Assembly (NCBI GenBank): GCA_012845835.1
Contig: JABAKD010000016.1
Location: 1,449,843-1,513,842 of the forward strand
Direction: 5' to 3'
DNA from: Undaria pinnatifida
Lineage: Eukaryota; Sar; Phaeophyceae; Laminariales; Alariaceae
Length of the DNA: 64,000 nt
The notes below the pieces were generated by a model. That model made no database searches. It saw only the letters and a program-made list of their open reading frames with translations, and had not been told where the DNA came from. Positions 43,591 to 55,482 of this stretch are shown here, in pieces. The position numbers and the translations under genes are program-made. Each line of letters begins with the position of its first letter. The first letter of the stretch is position 1.

Positions 43591-44784
43591 TCAGCCCCCT
43601 GATGCTTCATCCTTGTCAAAAATCCCAAGTTTTGTGTCTACAGGCATTGGAACACTCCTTCCATACTCTGCGCCGTACTCGTGCGCCAATTGTTCAGAGA
43701 ACGTTTGCTGAGAAATCGTCAACACTCCCTTCGCCCAATCCCTCTCGCAGAAGCATCCCGAGTACCAACGTAACTCTCCAAGGTTCTTGACCGGTACCAT
43801 CTGGTTCAAGTCCCTCCCAAACTGATCACACCTCTCCTTCTCTTCTACCGCAAAATATGTCACCTGCAGGCACCACTCTACAGTCATCACCACACTTCCT
43901 TCCTCGCCATCAAGCGAAAAACACACGCGTCAGCCTTGCACTGCAAAAATCCCGAAGTCAGCAAACACCTACTAAGGTATGCACATACCACTGTCTGTCT
44001 TGATGCTTGCTTCAAGCCTTGTACAGACTCTTATTCAGCCGGCTAATCTTCCCAGACAATCTCCCGCAACCCTGGGGTAATCGCATGTGCACCACCATCC
44101 TCCAGACTGGATTGCACGAAAGCCTGCTCAATGCAGAAATGGCACAAGTCCAAATTCAGTTCGCACGCCAAAGCAACCAATAATTGAACCCTCAAAACCC
44201 GCAACGGTGGGCGCAAACAACTCTCCAAAATCCACGTTTATTCTCTGCTGCCCCCCCCGTGCTACAAGTCTCGACTTCGTCTTGGTGGGCAATGCAAACC
44301 CATCTGCCTTCCAGTTGAAGACGTACTTGGCGTCGATGCAGTTGTCAACGGATTGCTATACCAGCTCAAATGTTCCCGCATCGAGAAGTCCACGGTACTC
44401 CCGCCTTCTGGAATCTTCCCAGTGGTGGGCAAATTCCGACCGCATGGCCTCGTTGTAGTTCTTCGGGACCTTTCGATCACCCGCATAACAATGCGACAAA
44501 TCCGGGGGCTCATGAGGCGGTCGCTGGTCGTCTAGGGCGACGTTGATGTCGTTTCGGGTTGCGAGTAGCCCCGCCATTGCACACGGAATCCCCCCGCGCC
44601 CCCCTCCGTTCTGGCTTTCCTTGCGGTCGATGGGAGGTGGCATCTCCTCGCAGTCTCTAACACCCGGCGGCAGCATCTCGCGACCGCAGGCGTCGACGAT
44701 CTCAAGCTTATTTAACATCGATACAAGCGCCGTGGCGTCCATCATCGACATTAGACCAACCCGGTGGGCCGAAGACTGGTACAC
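43591..44784 (-). pseudogene. pol: copia-2 reverse transcriptase, several frames
   Basis: 'VPKNYNEAMRSEF' leads in, then 'LLDAGTFELV', 'CIDAKYVFNWKADGF', 'LACELNLDLCHFCIEQAFVQSSL' (Asp of motif A replaced: C-I-E) and, in 43926-43591, 'VPVKNLGELRWYSGCFCERD' of the thumb. The part with the YVDD box (about 43930-44040) is not readable in a clean frame. Stops and frameshifts at four or more places make this clearly dead. Confidence 0.8.
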
Positions 44785-45281
44785 CGTCGAGGGAGATGGC
44801 TCTTCCGGCGTGGGGGTGACTGGGCCGTCTTGGGCCTGGTCCGGCTGGACACCAACGCAGGCGGCACCGGTGGCGTCGACAACAGCGGCGATAGTAGTGA
44901 CGACGACATCGACAAGGGCGGCTGCTCCGGCGTGTTTTGGAACCTTACCGTCTTAGATCGAGTCCGGCCAGATACCCGTACAGGCAGCGGCGGTGACGGT
45001 GGTACCAGGGACGGCAATGATGACGACGGCAGCGGCAGAGACGGCGGCAGGGACGGCAGCGGCGGTGAAGGCGGCATTGAAGGCAGGGGCGGTGGGGGCG
45101 GCAGCGACGGCCGAGGTGGTGGCGGTGGCAGCACGAGCGATGGTGCTGGCTCGTATGTGATGGTGAATCCGGTGCGGCGGCGGACACGGGCACTGAATGC
45201 CCCACTGAACCCCCCCGGACGGCCGACACCGGCTGGAGCGGCACACGTGGAACCGTCCACACCACATCGCTTGTGTAGCAA
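44751..45281 (-). pseudogene. pol: copia-2 Pro/Ser-rich integrase-RT linker
   Basis: A 176-codon frame dominated by Pro and Ser ('LPPPPPRPSLPPPPPLPSM'), with 'GRTRSKTVRFQNTPEQPP' and 'SSRTRPKTAQSPPRR', a diverged internal duplication. Fits the variable linker between integrase and RT. Confidence 0.65.
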
Positions 45282-45309
45282 ATGCCGCCCGTCGAGGCCT
45301 TGATGACCT

Positions 45310-46399
45310 TAACGGCGGGTGACGGGTGGTTGTAGCCGTTATTGAGGAAAAAACGCCTTACCGATTGTACAGCGGATTTGTCGTCACGTGCCACGCGCAT
45401 CATTCCGGGTTGGAAAAATGGGACCACCTGCAGCTCCGGCGTCCGCGAGAAGAACGCCTCGGACGGCGAACGCCACCCGATGTTCGCCTTGGTGGCTGAG
45501 CGATTGAAGCAATCAGCAGCCCAGAGTACAGCCTCCAGCCATAGCCGATTGCCGTTGGCACCGACCTTGGGAATGTTGGCAAAGTCGACGCCAGGGAACA
45601 GCCGCTTGACCTCGTGGCGAGCCGCATGGCCTCCCTTCAGCGTGCGCCATATCGCACTCTCCACCACCGCGTTCTGTTACGGCTTGCCCGGGGCCATGTA
45701 CTCTCGGCGGATCCCAACTGGAGTCGCAGTAGTCTACGTAGCTTTTGCTGGTGAATTCGCCTCTGTCGTCTGAGCGGAAGCACTTCGGCGGCTTCATGGC
45801 TGTCATGTCGGGGACGAACTTCTTCACGAACGCCGTAACCAGACTTGTTTTTCATGCCATACTGCCGCATCCACCCTGAGGCGCTGTCCACCAACATTAT
45901 CAAATAAAGCGACCCACCCATGGATGCCTCGTAGGGGGCGGCTAGGTTGATGTGAACGGTCTCCATTGGCCTTTCCGCGCGCGACGTTGTCCTCCGCGGC
46001 ACTCCATCGCGTACACCCTTGGCCTCCAAGCATCCTTCACATGGCTGAAGCGTCCCCGTCAAGGTAACGCCCTGCTGCTTTGCCGTTTACCTCAGCAAAC
46101 GCTCGTTTAGATGTCCGGAGGAAAAATGGAACTGTGTTGACATCGATTCTTTTTTCAGGCTTCCCAACGGAAAAAGAGAGTGACCCCGGGGTAAGGACGG
46201 CTGCAGCACTGGGGCCTACCATGTGAGTATCATACACGTGAAGGGCATATTGTTCGGATGCTCCAAGCGCTTGCGCTTCTGCAGTACTGACGGGGTTTGG
46301 AAAGAAGGACGCGTATGGAGTGTCATCGAGACCATCCATGAGTCTAATGCCCGTTAAAAACTCGCAGATCAGGTGTTTGCAGGCCGGGGGTGGCAACAA
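45310..46399 (-). pseudogene. pol: copia-2 integrase
   Basis: 46062-45637 holds 'TLQPCEGCLEAKG' (end of the His/Cys zinc site) and 'VHINLAAPYEASMGGSLYLI', where Asn replaces the first catalytic Asp. 45827-45513 has 'CFRSDDRGEFTSKSYVDY' (second Asp). 45667-44945 begins 'MVESAIWRTLKGGHAARHE', with the catalytic Glu and 'GWRSPSEAFFSRTP'. Frames change at least twice. The lost first acid alone would inactivate the enzyme. Confidence 0.85.
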
Positions 46400-46491
46400 G
46401 TAGCCTAATCCCTACCACTCCTTGCTCTACACTGGCGGGATACTCAAAAATCGGTGCTTGTGCGACCTGCATCGATGAGACTACACCAACT

Positions 46492-47145
46492 TCATCCGAG
46501 GCAGCGGGCGGGAACCTGACATTCGAAGGTACTACCCCTTCTACACGACGGGGGGGACACGGAAACAGTCACCGGGGGCGGGGGGGGGAGTTCACTACCA
46601 GAAATTACGGGAACAGAAGTAAAAGCTGTCTTGGGGGTTGGAGTAGGAGCGACACGCGTAGCATAGAGGTACGAGCCAGGTTCACTACGGGGAAACGTCA
46701 GTTGCTTGCTAAGGAGGTGCACACCCTCTTTGCCAAGCGTGATGGTCTGTCTCGACTGCGCATCATGAAGTGAGAATAGGTTGAACCCCGTTCCCTCTGT
46801 CGCGTATACACTGGTCAATTCGAGATTGAAGTCAGTTGCTGCTTGCCTCTTTAGGTTGAGACAACCTACCCCTCGTACCCTCATCTCCTTTCTGCTTCCA
46901 ATGAGGACTTTCTCCCTACCCGGAGGGATCTTTACCCAGTCGTACACGTTGCTCGGATCACTTGCGACATGGTTCGTTGCACCGTTATCAGACACCCAAA
47001 GCTCGCTACCTGGTGAACCTGTACTACGGCTCTCTGCGCTATCCACCCCACCCTGGCCAGCTAGGACCATTCCAGCAGTTCCTACACGCCCAAACACTGA
47101 ATCTGACTCGCCTTGAGGCACAGATCGTGCCATCAGTAGATGCAA
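46492..47145 (-). pseudogene. pol: copia-2 protease region
   Basis: 'LWVSDNGATNHVASDPSNVY' is the copia aspartic protease site with D-N-G for the usual D-S-G. It is followed by 'EMRVRGVGCLNLKR' and 'GTGFNLFSLHDAQ', the standard end of the domain. The frame is open for 217 codons. Confidence 0.88.
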
Positions 47146-47659
47146 AGTGCCCTGAAGAGATGGAGATGCTCCAGCGGCAGGCGAAGCGCCAGTGACTGGG
47201 GCAGGGCTGGGCTTCTGCTGCTGCTGTTGATGCTGGGAGGTCGGCGGCGGCGGTGGTGGCGGCTATTGCTGTTTATACCCGGTGTTGGCAGCCGGAGGTT
47301 GGAGCAGCGGCGCCGTCCCCGGCGGCGGCGACGGCATCGCGTACTCGTGGTCCAGTGGCTGCGGCGCGAAAGCGTAGTCCTGATCCTGCGACGTGTCATA
47401 CGACTCCTCGTAGTATGGGTTGGCTTGGAACAAGTACTCGTCATGGTCATAGTATCCCGTTTCAGTGGCCTCGTCGGTGGTCGGGTCTAATCCGTGCGCA
47501 AGCAAAGCATGACCATAGGCAGCGTTAGCGGCGGCGAAAGCGGCACTGTTCGCCTGGCCGTACGAGTGCTGCCATGGCTGCGGGCGGTTGAGCGTGAATT
47601 GAGAGGGAAAACGGCCACCGGGGACGGTATCGCCCGGGCGCGGTGGTGCGGTTTCGGAG

Positions 47660-48245
47660 GGCAGTGGATGTTCTGGGTGCACTCGCCACGAGCAACACTA
47701 GTGCACGTGCCCCAGCTCGTTGCAGTTTTGACACCGCTTGAGAGGGTCGGCGCCGTGTACTGGCGGCTAGTTACCGTCTGAGCGAGGAAGGGAAGATGGG
47801 ACCGAGAGTAATCATACCCGCCGGAGGGCGGAGAGTATGAAGGCAAACCTCTCCCCCTCCCCCGAACTGCTCGCCCACGACCGCCCCCGTACCTGACTCC
47901 GCCTCCTCTGCCATCGTTAACCTCTTCCTCCGGCGTCCGATTGCTGCGATCCTCCACTCCAACCACCACCACTATCACCATGGCCGCCAAACTGCTACCG
48001 TTGCTGCTGTGGTTGTTGCCGCTGCTGTTGTTGTTGCTGCTGCTGCGGCTGCTGCTGTTGTTGCTGTTGCTGTTGTTGTTGCTGCTGCTGCTGCTGCGGC
48101 TGCTGCTGCGGCTGCTGCTGTTGTTGCTGCTGCTGGCCGCCCCTATTATATTCCCTCTTGTTCCTGCCGCGTCTGCCCCTGCCGCCTTTCCCGAAATGTT
48201 GAGCACCCCCGATTCCCTAGCCCGAGCCAGGAAGAAACAGAGCAT
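47660..48245 (-). pseudogene. gag: copia-2 gag C-terminus: low-complexity linker and zinc knuckle
   Basis: On the minus strand a (CAG/CAA)n-rich tract (about 48003-48135) reads as Gln, Ser or Ala/Asn runs depending on frame. Downstream, at about 47722, 'CQNCNELGHVH' is a CCHC knuckle interrupted by a TAG before its last Cys. The order knuckle, then protease, agrees with a gag-pol polyprotein. Confidence 0.65.
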
Positions 48246-48332
48246 GCCCTACCCCGTCCCTCAACGCCTGCCCCCTCGCCATTTACATCTCTGTCTGAGC
48301 GCTGAGCACCACATCCTCAAGGACTTTGTAGC

Positions 48333-48996
48333 TCAAATCTGCATTCGCGAGCAAAATGCTCGTCTGGATTCCAAAGACGTGGGAAAGTTGCGGGCAAAAT
48401 GTCGGTTAGCTTCCTGATCAGAAAACATCACTCCATGTGAGCTAAGGTTGCTCCTGATTACGCTTTCCCTTGCAAAATATTCGTTGGGAGGTTCCCCATC
48501 CTTCATTCCCACGCTGTACCAAGATAGGTTCAGTCTGGACTTTCCACATCGGCCTGAGGGCATAGTGTTTCTTGAAGATTTTGCATCCTTCGCCTGGGCT
48601 GCCAGCAGCCCAAATCTGACTTAAAATCGGCGGGTATGTGATCAGGCGAGAAACGTGGCTCCAATCACGGTTTGCCTTGTCTACTGTCTCTTTCCCAAAT
48701 TCCTTCATCAAGGCATCCTGGTCAGCTCCTGCCAGTGCTACCCTTATTATGTGTTCGTCCGTCTCCGCCACATCCAGAACAACCTTCTGCCTAAGGAACG
48801 CGGTCATGTGTGCCTGGAATACGAACACTCTCTGCTCTCTATCCTCTCCTGGCCTAAACAACCCATCGAAAACTACAGGCTTATCGCTCTGCTGAACAAC
48901 TCTAATCGTATCTGTTTGGAAGGCTGTTGTATGGTGCGTCGGTTGCTGTTCCTGATGTATGGACGTCCCAGAAAGCGATTGCGTCACTTGCTGCAC
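48333..48996 (-). pseudogene. gag: copia-2 gag core
   Basis: 'KPVVFDGLFRPGEDREQRVFVFQAHM' is the gag entry. Then come 'VALAGADQDALMKEFGKETV' and 'IFKKHYALRPMWKVQTEP', followed in a second frame (48563-48333) by 'LNLSWYSVGMKDGEPPNEYF' and 'EANRHFARNFPTSL'. One frameshift near 48530. No intact start is certain; M at 48996 is the first usable. Confidence 0.72.
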
Positions 48997-49236
48997 GAGG
49001 TCGGTGGTGGGGCGGGCGTCGCGTCTAGGTCATTGTTCCTGGGCGTGTGCCCTTCCCCTCTCTTCCACCTCTCTTGCGCGTGTGGCGTCTGCTTCGCATT
49101 CGGCGTCTCTCAAAGAAGCAGGTTGCTTCGCAAAGGCTTCTTTCACTTCAACTTGTTGTTGTTCCGTAAGGTTGGTCAGATGTTCCATCGTCACCAGTTT
49201 GTCCCGTACGAGCTCCCAACTCGAGATACGCTAGCG

Positions 49237-49532
49237 TGAGGGGATGATCTCAATACGGGTCAGCTTGGTTCCCGCATTATGATGAAGGCATCCAGGAAAA
49301 GATGTAGAGAATTGTACTAGCGTCGTCCCAGCAGGGCAAAAGGAAGAAGATAGAAGAGAGGAATCAGCCACGCGGGTGCGTGCTCTCATCGCATAATTTC
49401 CCGATCCCCAGATTTCCAACCAAGAAACATCAAAATCCTCTCATATGGAACTCCCCAACTATCCGCACTGTTCTCCGTTGATCATTTACGCATACTTGTA
49501 TCTATCTGACTTTGTACAAGTATATTATTACA
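49237..49532 (-). repeat. 5' LTR of copia-2
   Basis: Matches 40182-40482. The interior that follows on the minus strand starts CGCTAGCGTATCTCG, similar to copia-1 after its LTR. Confidence 0.78.
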
Positions 49533-49664
49533 CACTAGACTATATATACTCTCAGAGCTAACAAAACAAGTGCTCTGGATATTTCGGTTTATTAGACGTT
49601 TTTACCTATCTATATATTATAATAGCTTCCCTCAATGCAGCCCTCTCAGATAGGTCACCAGATA

Positions 49665-50010
49665 CGTACGTTGTTGTTTTCACATTAACTCGCATAATCG
49701 AGTCCGCGGTCACAGGACAGGCTCCAGTCACTCTGGAGCGGAGGAATACCCCAGGGAAAAAACACAAACCAAAAGTGGTACACGCCTATATCATAGCTGA
49801 CGCAGTTCATGCTTCCGCCAGAAATTTTTCAGAAAGTGAAAGCGGGAGTCAGCCTACGACGTGCCAAGTCTAAACTGGTACATACGTCTCACAACTCGCG
49901 CCTGAAAAACCCGACTACACCGCTTGCCACCCAGAACAGACTACCACGATTAAACACTATCCATACCCCTACGCATACGGACGTCAGACTCGAGTTAGTT
50001 GGAAAAAAAA
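49665..50010 (+). mobile_element. Retroposon SINE-C copy 2
   Basis: Collinear with 20490-20835 and ends TTAGTTGGAAAAAAAAA before the (AAAAC)n tract. Confidence 0.6.
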
Positions 50011-50027
50011 ACGAAAAGAAAAGAAAG

Positions 50028-50193
50028 AAAACAAAACAAAACAAAACAAAATAAAACAAAACAAAACAAAGCAAAACAAAACAAAACGAAACAAAACAAA
50101 ACAAAACAAAACAAAACAAAACAAAACAAAACAAAACAAAACAAAACAAAACAAAACAAAACAAAACAAAACAAAACAAAACAAAACAAAACA
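50028..50193 (+). repeat. (AAAAC)n microsatellite, about 33 copies
   Basis: Nearly perfect pentanucleotide run directly behind the A-tail of SINE-C. 50194-50320 continues as A/G-rich sequence. 50320-50880 has a C-rich stretch (50526-50605) and no gene. Confidence 0.97.
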
Positions 50194-50889
50194 AATCGAA
50201 AATGAAAGGAAAGTAAAGCAAAAAAAAGAAAAGAAAAGAAGAGGAAGCAAAGAAAGGAAAGAAAAGAAAAGAAAAGACAATAAGAGAAAGCAAGGAAAGA
50301 AAAGGAAAAAACACCAAACCAGCAGACCCTTAGAACTTACTAAAGACGGCATTGGGCTCATAGAGGGCATCAAGTGCATCCATGGCACTGGGGGGAGAAC
50401 GCAACAGGACGAAGAAGTCATGGCGGCGTTACGCTAACTTGTGGCGGCCATTGAAAGGCTCACAAACCTCAAGACGATGATGGCCAGACCCAGACTTAAG
50501 TATCTTGGGCAGGACGCCCGCCTTTCCCCCCTCCCTCCACCCCCCCTCCCCCCTCCGCCCTCCGCCCCTCCCGTCCGCCCTCGCCCCCCCGCCCCCTCCC
50601 CCCGGCCGCTTAAATATGCCGACGGTGGATGACGCTGCGGCGACCTTTACGTGTCGCTCTGCAGCTTTGCATCTTCCCGGGCGTCATGCCATTTCACGTA
50701 TTAGACCACGACGAAGCATTAACTTTTTCACTTATCATCCAGTAGTAGCTTTTCGTACATAAATGCAGACCTCTATAATATATTAATATGTGTCACCAGG
50801 TACGTTTTCTGCAGATTATACCACGACGAAAGAATAACCAACCAATGGCAAGTATTATGCGTGTTGACTGGGGTTACTCTGCAGCGTCT

Positions 50890-51155
50890 TCCCCCCCCTC
50901 CCCACTACGGTACGTGCATTCATTTTTATCGCTAGAAGATTCCAGCTATTTCTTCCCTCGTCGACTCGCATCGAATGGTGCCTACGTGCTTACCCACGCT
51001 GGTAGGCGCTCTCAGCCGTTGATTCCGTTTTAATTTAATTTTTCGAGTAACCTCAAAAGTCCGATACACATGGGGCTCGAACCTCTAAACCAACGCTATT
51101 AACAGTATTACTAGTAGCGTTCGAGGGCAACCACTAGACCATACCAGGTACGTGC
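50890..51155 (-). mobile_element. SINE-B copy 2
   Basis: The minus-strand head has box A TGGTCTAGTGGTT (complement of 51129-51141) and box B AGGTTCGAGCCCC (complement of 51072-51083), both canonical. The body matches 20130-20345. An extra stretch between the boxes (near 51095-51120) lengthens the head beyond tRNA size. Confidence 0.8.
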
Positions 51156-51184
51156 ATGCCTTTGGTTTGCTTTATTTTTCCCTT

Positions 51185-51270
51185 GGATATTCTTCCACTC
51201 CAGAGTGACTGGAGCCTGCCCTGTGACCATGGCCTTGATTATGCGAGTTAATGTGAAAGCAAAAATAACA
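51185..51270 (-). repeat. SINE-C fragment, inverted
   Basis: The minus strand matches the 5' part of SINE-C ('TTAACTCGCATAATC', 'CCAGTCACTCTGGAG'). 51270-51540 holds nothing recognised. Confidence 0.6.
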
Positions 51271-51543
51271 TACGACGTACGTACACATGATTTATGCCCG
51301 TGGTGTTTCAGAGATTAATTGGGCATTTTTAAACAACCCTTGGCACCGAAAATCACTACTATTATTAGGTTTGCCCCCCGACAATATAGTGTAGATGCCG
51401 TTCCCTTGTAAATTGAATATCCTTCTATAAAGCAGTAGTATCTATGACCTTCGGCCAACTTTTTCCCCATTTCCTTTTCCCACATATTCTCATTTTATCT
51501 ACTGCTTCCTTTCCCGACATCTGTCTTAGCTATCAGTCTACTT

Positions 51544-52154
51544 TTAAATCCCATCAGCGTTCCCACCCCAGGCCATAGGGCGCAGTCCTCCCACTTCTTC
51601 CTCCCTTCCTCTCACGGCTTGGTGGTCCCTCAGAGCTAGTCTATATCGATGAACTCTGCGTGAAATCGCGACCTGAGTAGTCACAGAGATTATTTGGAAT
51701 AGGCTTTCCTTGCAGGCGCCTTTCTGCGATAGGGACGATCCGTCCGTCCCTTCTACTATGCTTGCCGCCACATGATCGATCAGGTCGCCGCCTTCTTTGC
51801 CGAGGCGCCCAAAGCTTTCCACCGCGATGGTGGCGAGTTTGTAGCTGCGCTCGTCGAAGGACACCTGTCCCGGACGGGCGTAGCGGTTGCGCTTGCGGGC
51901 CTCGGAAGTGGAAGCAGCTGATTCGTTTCAGTACGCCCTGCCTGCCCGCGTGTGGACCCCCGCTTGCGGATCCGCATATGTGACGTCGAGCAGTACCGAT
52001 TTGTTGCGATACTCTGTGATGCCATAGCATCTCGGAGTCCTCTCGCCTCGATAACAATGTCCATTCGCAAATCCTTGTCTGCGTAGAAGGGGGCTCCGCT
52101 TTCCACTTGGTGGCGGATGGGCATGATCTTAAGGGTGCGGGAGGGCCCATGCAA
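51544..52154 (-). pseudogene. LINE ORF2 C-terminal region
   Basis: Successive frames read 'PIRHQVESGAPFYADKDLRMDIV' (52154-51780) and 'SFDERSYKLATIAVESFGRL', 'DLIDHVAASIVEGTDG' and 'SLFQIISVTTQVAISRRVHRY' (51864-51544). It looks like the C-terminal domain of the LINE that carries the RT upstream. Frameshifts occur near 51870-51990. No A-tail is evident past 51544. Confidence 0.6.
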
Positions 52155-52499
52155 GGGGCTGATGCTGCTTCACCTGCGCACCCGATCGGTGAAACAATCT
52201 TGCATGCCGCGTATTAACCTCCGCTTCACCGCAGCAGGGGCACCTCGCCGCCCGCAATTCCTCTATTCCCGAAATTTTTTTTCCCGCAGTCACGAAGTAT
52301 GATGCTTGGATGGTTTTGGCCGAGTCGACAGGCCTCGCCCTTAAGAAGGCGGTAGCCCCTGGCCCCGATTGACTCCATTACCGGGCCCTGGTCAAGCCTC
52401 GCGTCTTCTTCTCTCCTTGAGAGTCGCCTGTGCCTCGCTGGGGCCTCGTCTCGGGGAGCTAGTCCAGCGAAGCGACGTACCTATCATAAACGAACTCAG

Positions 52500-53973
52500 T
52501 TTACCAGTTTCTCCAGACTATGCTGCGCTTTGCTGGAGCTGATAGTTTCGGCGTCGTGTGCAGGCAACACTTCCTCAACTAATTGCCCTGAGGCACCTTG
52601 CCTTCCTGCTCTAAAGGCTCTGTCCCGCCAGCTTTCCGGCACGATGTTCGCCAGGGCCTCCTCTGAAGCCCCATGCACATCGTGGAGGTCCCTGCCGCTG
52701 TTCAAAGATGCGCCGCACGAGATCAGAATCGGGCAACTCCTTCCGGATTTTGTCGCCTATAGCTTCGGACATATCAGCAAGCACCTCCGGCACCGTCGCC
52801 ACCAAGCTCCCGATGGATGCTGACACCCTTCGGCCTTCCGGGGTAGAGCAACCATTTTGCTCGAGTTGATTGCAATGCCGATGTTGGATAGCTCACGCTA
52901 AAGGAAGGGTACAACTTCCACAGCATCGGGTGAGATTTCCATCATTCCGATCCTAACGACATCTAGGTAGGCGAATGCCTCTACACCTCTTGGCCCGAAC
53001 TCCGCCCGAGTCTGCTTCAGCACCGGCCGGAGCGACATGCAGAATAACGCCGGCCCCATGGCATCCTCTTGTTGTACACCACTGGAGCAGTCGGTACCCC
53101 ACTGGAGAAGCCGATTTTCCGCCTTTCTCCTGATTCCATTTGAAAGAACACTGGCGCAGACTTGTCGCCGTAACATGTTGTCACGAACGGTGTAAACGCC
53201 GGTAAACGCCGGTACGCAGGTGGCTGCCTCCGCAAGCAGAGCAGTCCGTTTCACTGTGTTGAATGCGTTGCAGCAGTCGGTGAGGATCAGCCAGTGTTTT
53301 GCCTTGTGATGTGCCCTTGCGCGTAGCGATACCTGTTCTACCCCCCCTCGTACTCCGACTCCAAACTGTTTCGCTTCGCAGTTGGCCTCCGCCAACCGTG
53401 GTCGCCATTGCCGCATGGTCCCTGCCGCAAGAAGGAGCCTCCACATCATCCCCACGCAGACGGGGCAGCATTTTTTACCCAAAGTATTGAGGTTGGATTG
53501 CAAGAAGAGCTGCCAGAATTCCCGCGGAAAGGCATTTGGATCATCGATAATTCTTTTCTAGAAGAAGTTTCAATGCCAGCTCCGAATTTGTCGCGCCCGG
53601 AGGCAGTCCTGATTATTGACTGCAAGTGCGAAAAGCCCAGGCCGTCCGCGCCTGATAACGCGTTGCGAGAATTGATGACCACGAGGGCCACCTGTGGGTC
53701 AAACTCTTCATCCGGGCGCCTGTTGGGACCACTCTCTTCCTCCGGGTCGGAGGAAATTGCTGCCACCGCTGCCGCTGCTGCTTCGAAGACGCGGGTCTGG
53801 TCCTCCTCCGGGAGCTTTGCTTCCATTCGCTCCCACGTTTTCTCGTTATCCGGCGCGCGCGGTTCCACGAGGACGCTGTGTGCTGCCACAGTCTGCGGTT
53901 CCACAAGGACGCTGCGTGCTGCCACAGTCACCCCCGCTGGATGGTGGCATGCTGATGATGCCCTCTTAAACAT
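52500..53973 (-). pseudogene. LINE reverse transcriptase
   Basis: 53973-53446 gives the lead-in ('ALSGADGLGFSHLQSII', 'GRDKFGAGIE'). 53503-52898 gives the RT core: 'QFGVGVRGGVEQVSLRARAH', motif A 'LILTDCCNAFNTVKR', motif B 'CSSGVQQEDAMGPALF' and motif C 'AFAYLDVVRIGMM', where the second catalytic Asp is Val. 'RELSNIGIAINSSKMVALP' follows in the next stretch. The non-LTR type is inferred from these motifs and the lack of integrase. At least three frameshifts, so dead. Confidence 0.87.
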
Positions 53974-54081
53974 ATCAGCGTCCGTCTCGTCGCGGGCTTG
54001 CCTGCTCTGCCTTGCTGATGTTCGACGGGCCTACCATATTAACCACGGGAGCAAAAGGGTGAGGTCACCGCGTTCGGCAGA

Positions 54082-54354
54082 CTATGACCTCTTGCGCCGT
54101 TTCATTCGTGCCATCCTGCGAGTACAGTAGAGCCGAGAGAATGTTTCCACTACTTGATCGACCTGTGTAATTTGGCGTCTCCGATTGTTTGTGTGGTTTG
54201 GCGATGCTCTCCCAAGGCGTGATTGAGGAGGCCAAGCACATGGGTGATAAGCTTGGTGTGAGCAGTAGTCAGCCTCGGCTACACGGACAACAGTGACGAA
54301 GCGTCGTTGGAAGTCCGCAAGGGGGACATCATCAAGCGGTCCTTCAATCCCCAA
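54082..54354 (-). pseudogene. LINE ORF2 N-terminal fragment
   Basis: A 90-codon frame, 'MGIEGPLDDVPLADFQRRFVTVV', ending in a basic stretch 'RRMARMKRRKRS' just upstream of the RT lead-in. No endonuclease motif was recognised here or nearby. Confidence 0.35.
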
Positions 54355-54780
54355 TGTGTTATATTTTCAGGGATAGCAGAGGTCATCCCGGCGTCCTTCC
54401 TCGTCATCGTCAGGTCTCCCTCCGAGTCCCGCTGCCGTAACGCGTAGTCAAGGGTCGGCCTGAACTGCCGCTTTTAACGCTTCCCGTCTTCCATGGTGGA
54501 CTGTGCATCTCCATAAGTCACAGAGCAGCGGCCCCTATGCCCCGTCTCGTCTGACCGCATTCACTACGCACCGCGTATGCTTTGCATGTTGACGTCCACA
54601 GGGCAACCCCACCACTCAGTGGCCCCGATCAATCGTTGCTCTACAACCTCCGCAGGTCGTACCGCTCTGGTCATCTGCAATGCAAGCGCGAAGTTGCACT
54701 ACGTCCCTTGGTGCTGGATCTCCTCCCTCTCCGCCCCCTCCTTCCCTCTCCCCACCGCCAACCCTGCCTTCGGCGGGGGT

Positions 54781-55482
54781 CTAGGGAGCCTTGCCGCTTC
54801 CAGGTCGAGAGATTCGCCCCCGGTTCGTGGCGGCTCCTCTCCCAGTTCTCGTCGCTCGTGATCCCCTTCCAGATCCGCACGGTCGACCCCGTCTGTCTCT
54901 TGTGCTTCCTCCAGCCTCTACTGCACCTGTGGACATAGACGCAGTCACGCCAGATGTTGCTGGGGTGACGCTGGGCTCGGGGGCGAGTGTTCCGGTGCCG
55001 TCGCCTCCCTGATACCGGCGGTACAGGAGTTCCCCGTGGCAACAGAAACAGCCCCTTCTGGCTCCGTCTGCTCCTTTACCCCCGGGTCGCCTTCTGACGC
55101 TAGAGCTGCACCTTCCGCCGGTGACACACCCGCGGCTAAAGGATCGCTTTCCTGCGCCGGGACCATTCCCTCCGCCGGGATCCCCGCTGCTGATGGGGTG
55201 GCGCTGTGCTGACTCAGGGGGGGGCAAGGGTCCCGGCACCGTGACATCCCCGTCTCCGACCATGAGGACATTTTCCCCGGCTACATATGCAGCGTCTTCT
55301 GGCCCCGCCTGCCCCCTTACCCTCGAGTCACCTTCAGACGTCGGGGCTGCTCCGTCTGATAGCGTTACTCCCGCCGCTAATGGGTCACTCTCCTGCGCCA
55401 GGTCTGTTCCTTCCGGTGCTACCCCCACCACCGTCGGGGAAGGAGGCAGGGCGTTCCCTGCCTCAAATACGTTATGGGACAC
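54781..55482 (-). pseudogene. Repetitive Gly/Pro/Ser/acidic ORF upstream of the LINE RT
   Basis: Contains 'AQESDPLAAGVTLSDGAAP' and a diverged second copy, 'AQESDPLAAGVSPAEGAAL', in the overlapping frame, about 75 residues apart, so the coding DNA has an internal tandem repeat (period about 225-230 bp). Low-complexity hydrophilic sequence of this sort is common in LINE ORF1 or linkers. No domain recognised. Confidence 0.4.

Larger units (their letters stand above)
40182..49532 (-). mobile_element. Ty1/copia retrotransposon copia-2, with nested insertions
   Basis: Terminal repeats of about 300 bp (40182-40482, 49237-49532) start TGAGGGGATGATCTC on the plus strand. On the minus strand gag, protease, integrase, RT and RNase H follow in copia order between about 48996 and 42787. 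Between RNase H and the 3' LTR lie a hAT MITE and a TRIM copy. Several frameshifts and stops are present. No target duplication was found, and the LTRs differ more than those of copia-1, so this is an older insertion. Confidence 0.85.

Noticed and set aside
49889-50421. Minus-strand frames with 'FVLFCFVLFC' repeats resembling a membrane protein
   Set aside because: They are translations of the (AAAAC)n repeat and flanking A-rich DNA.
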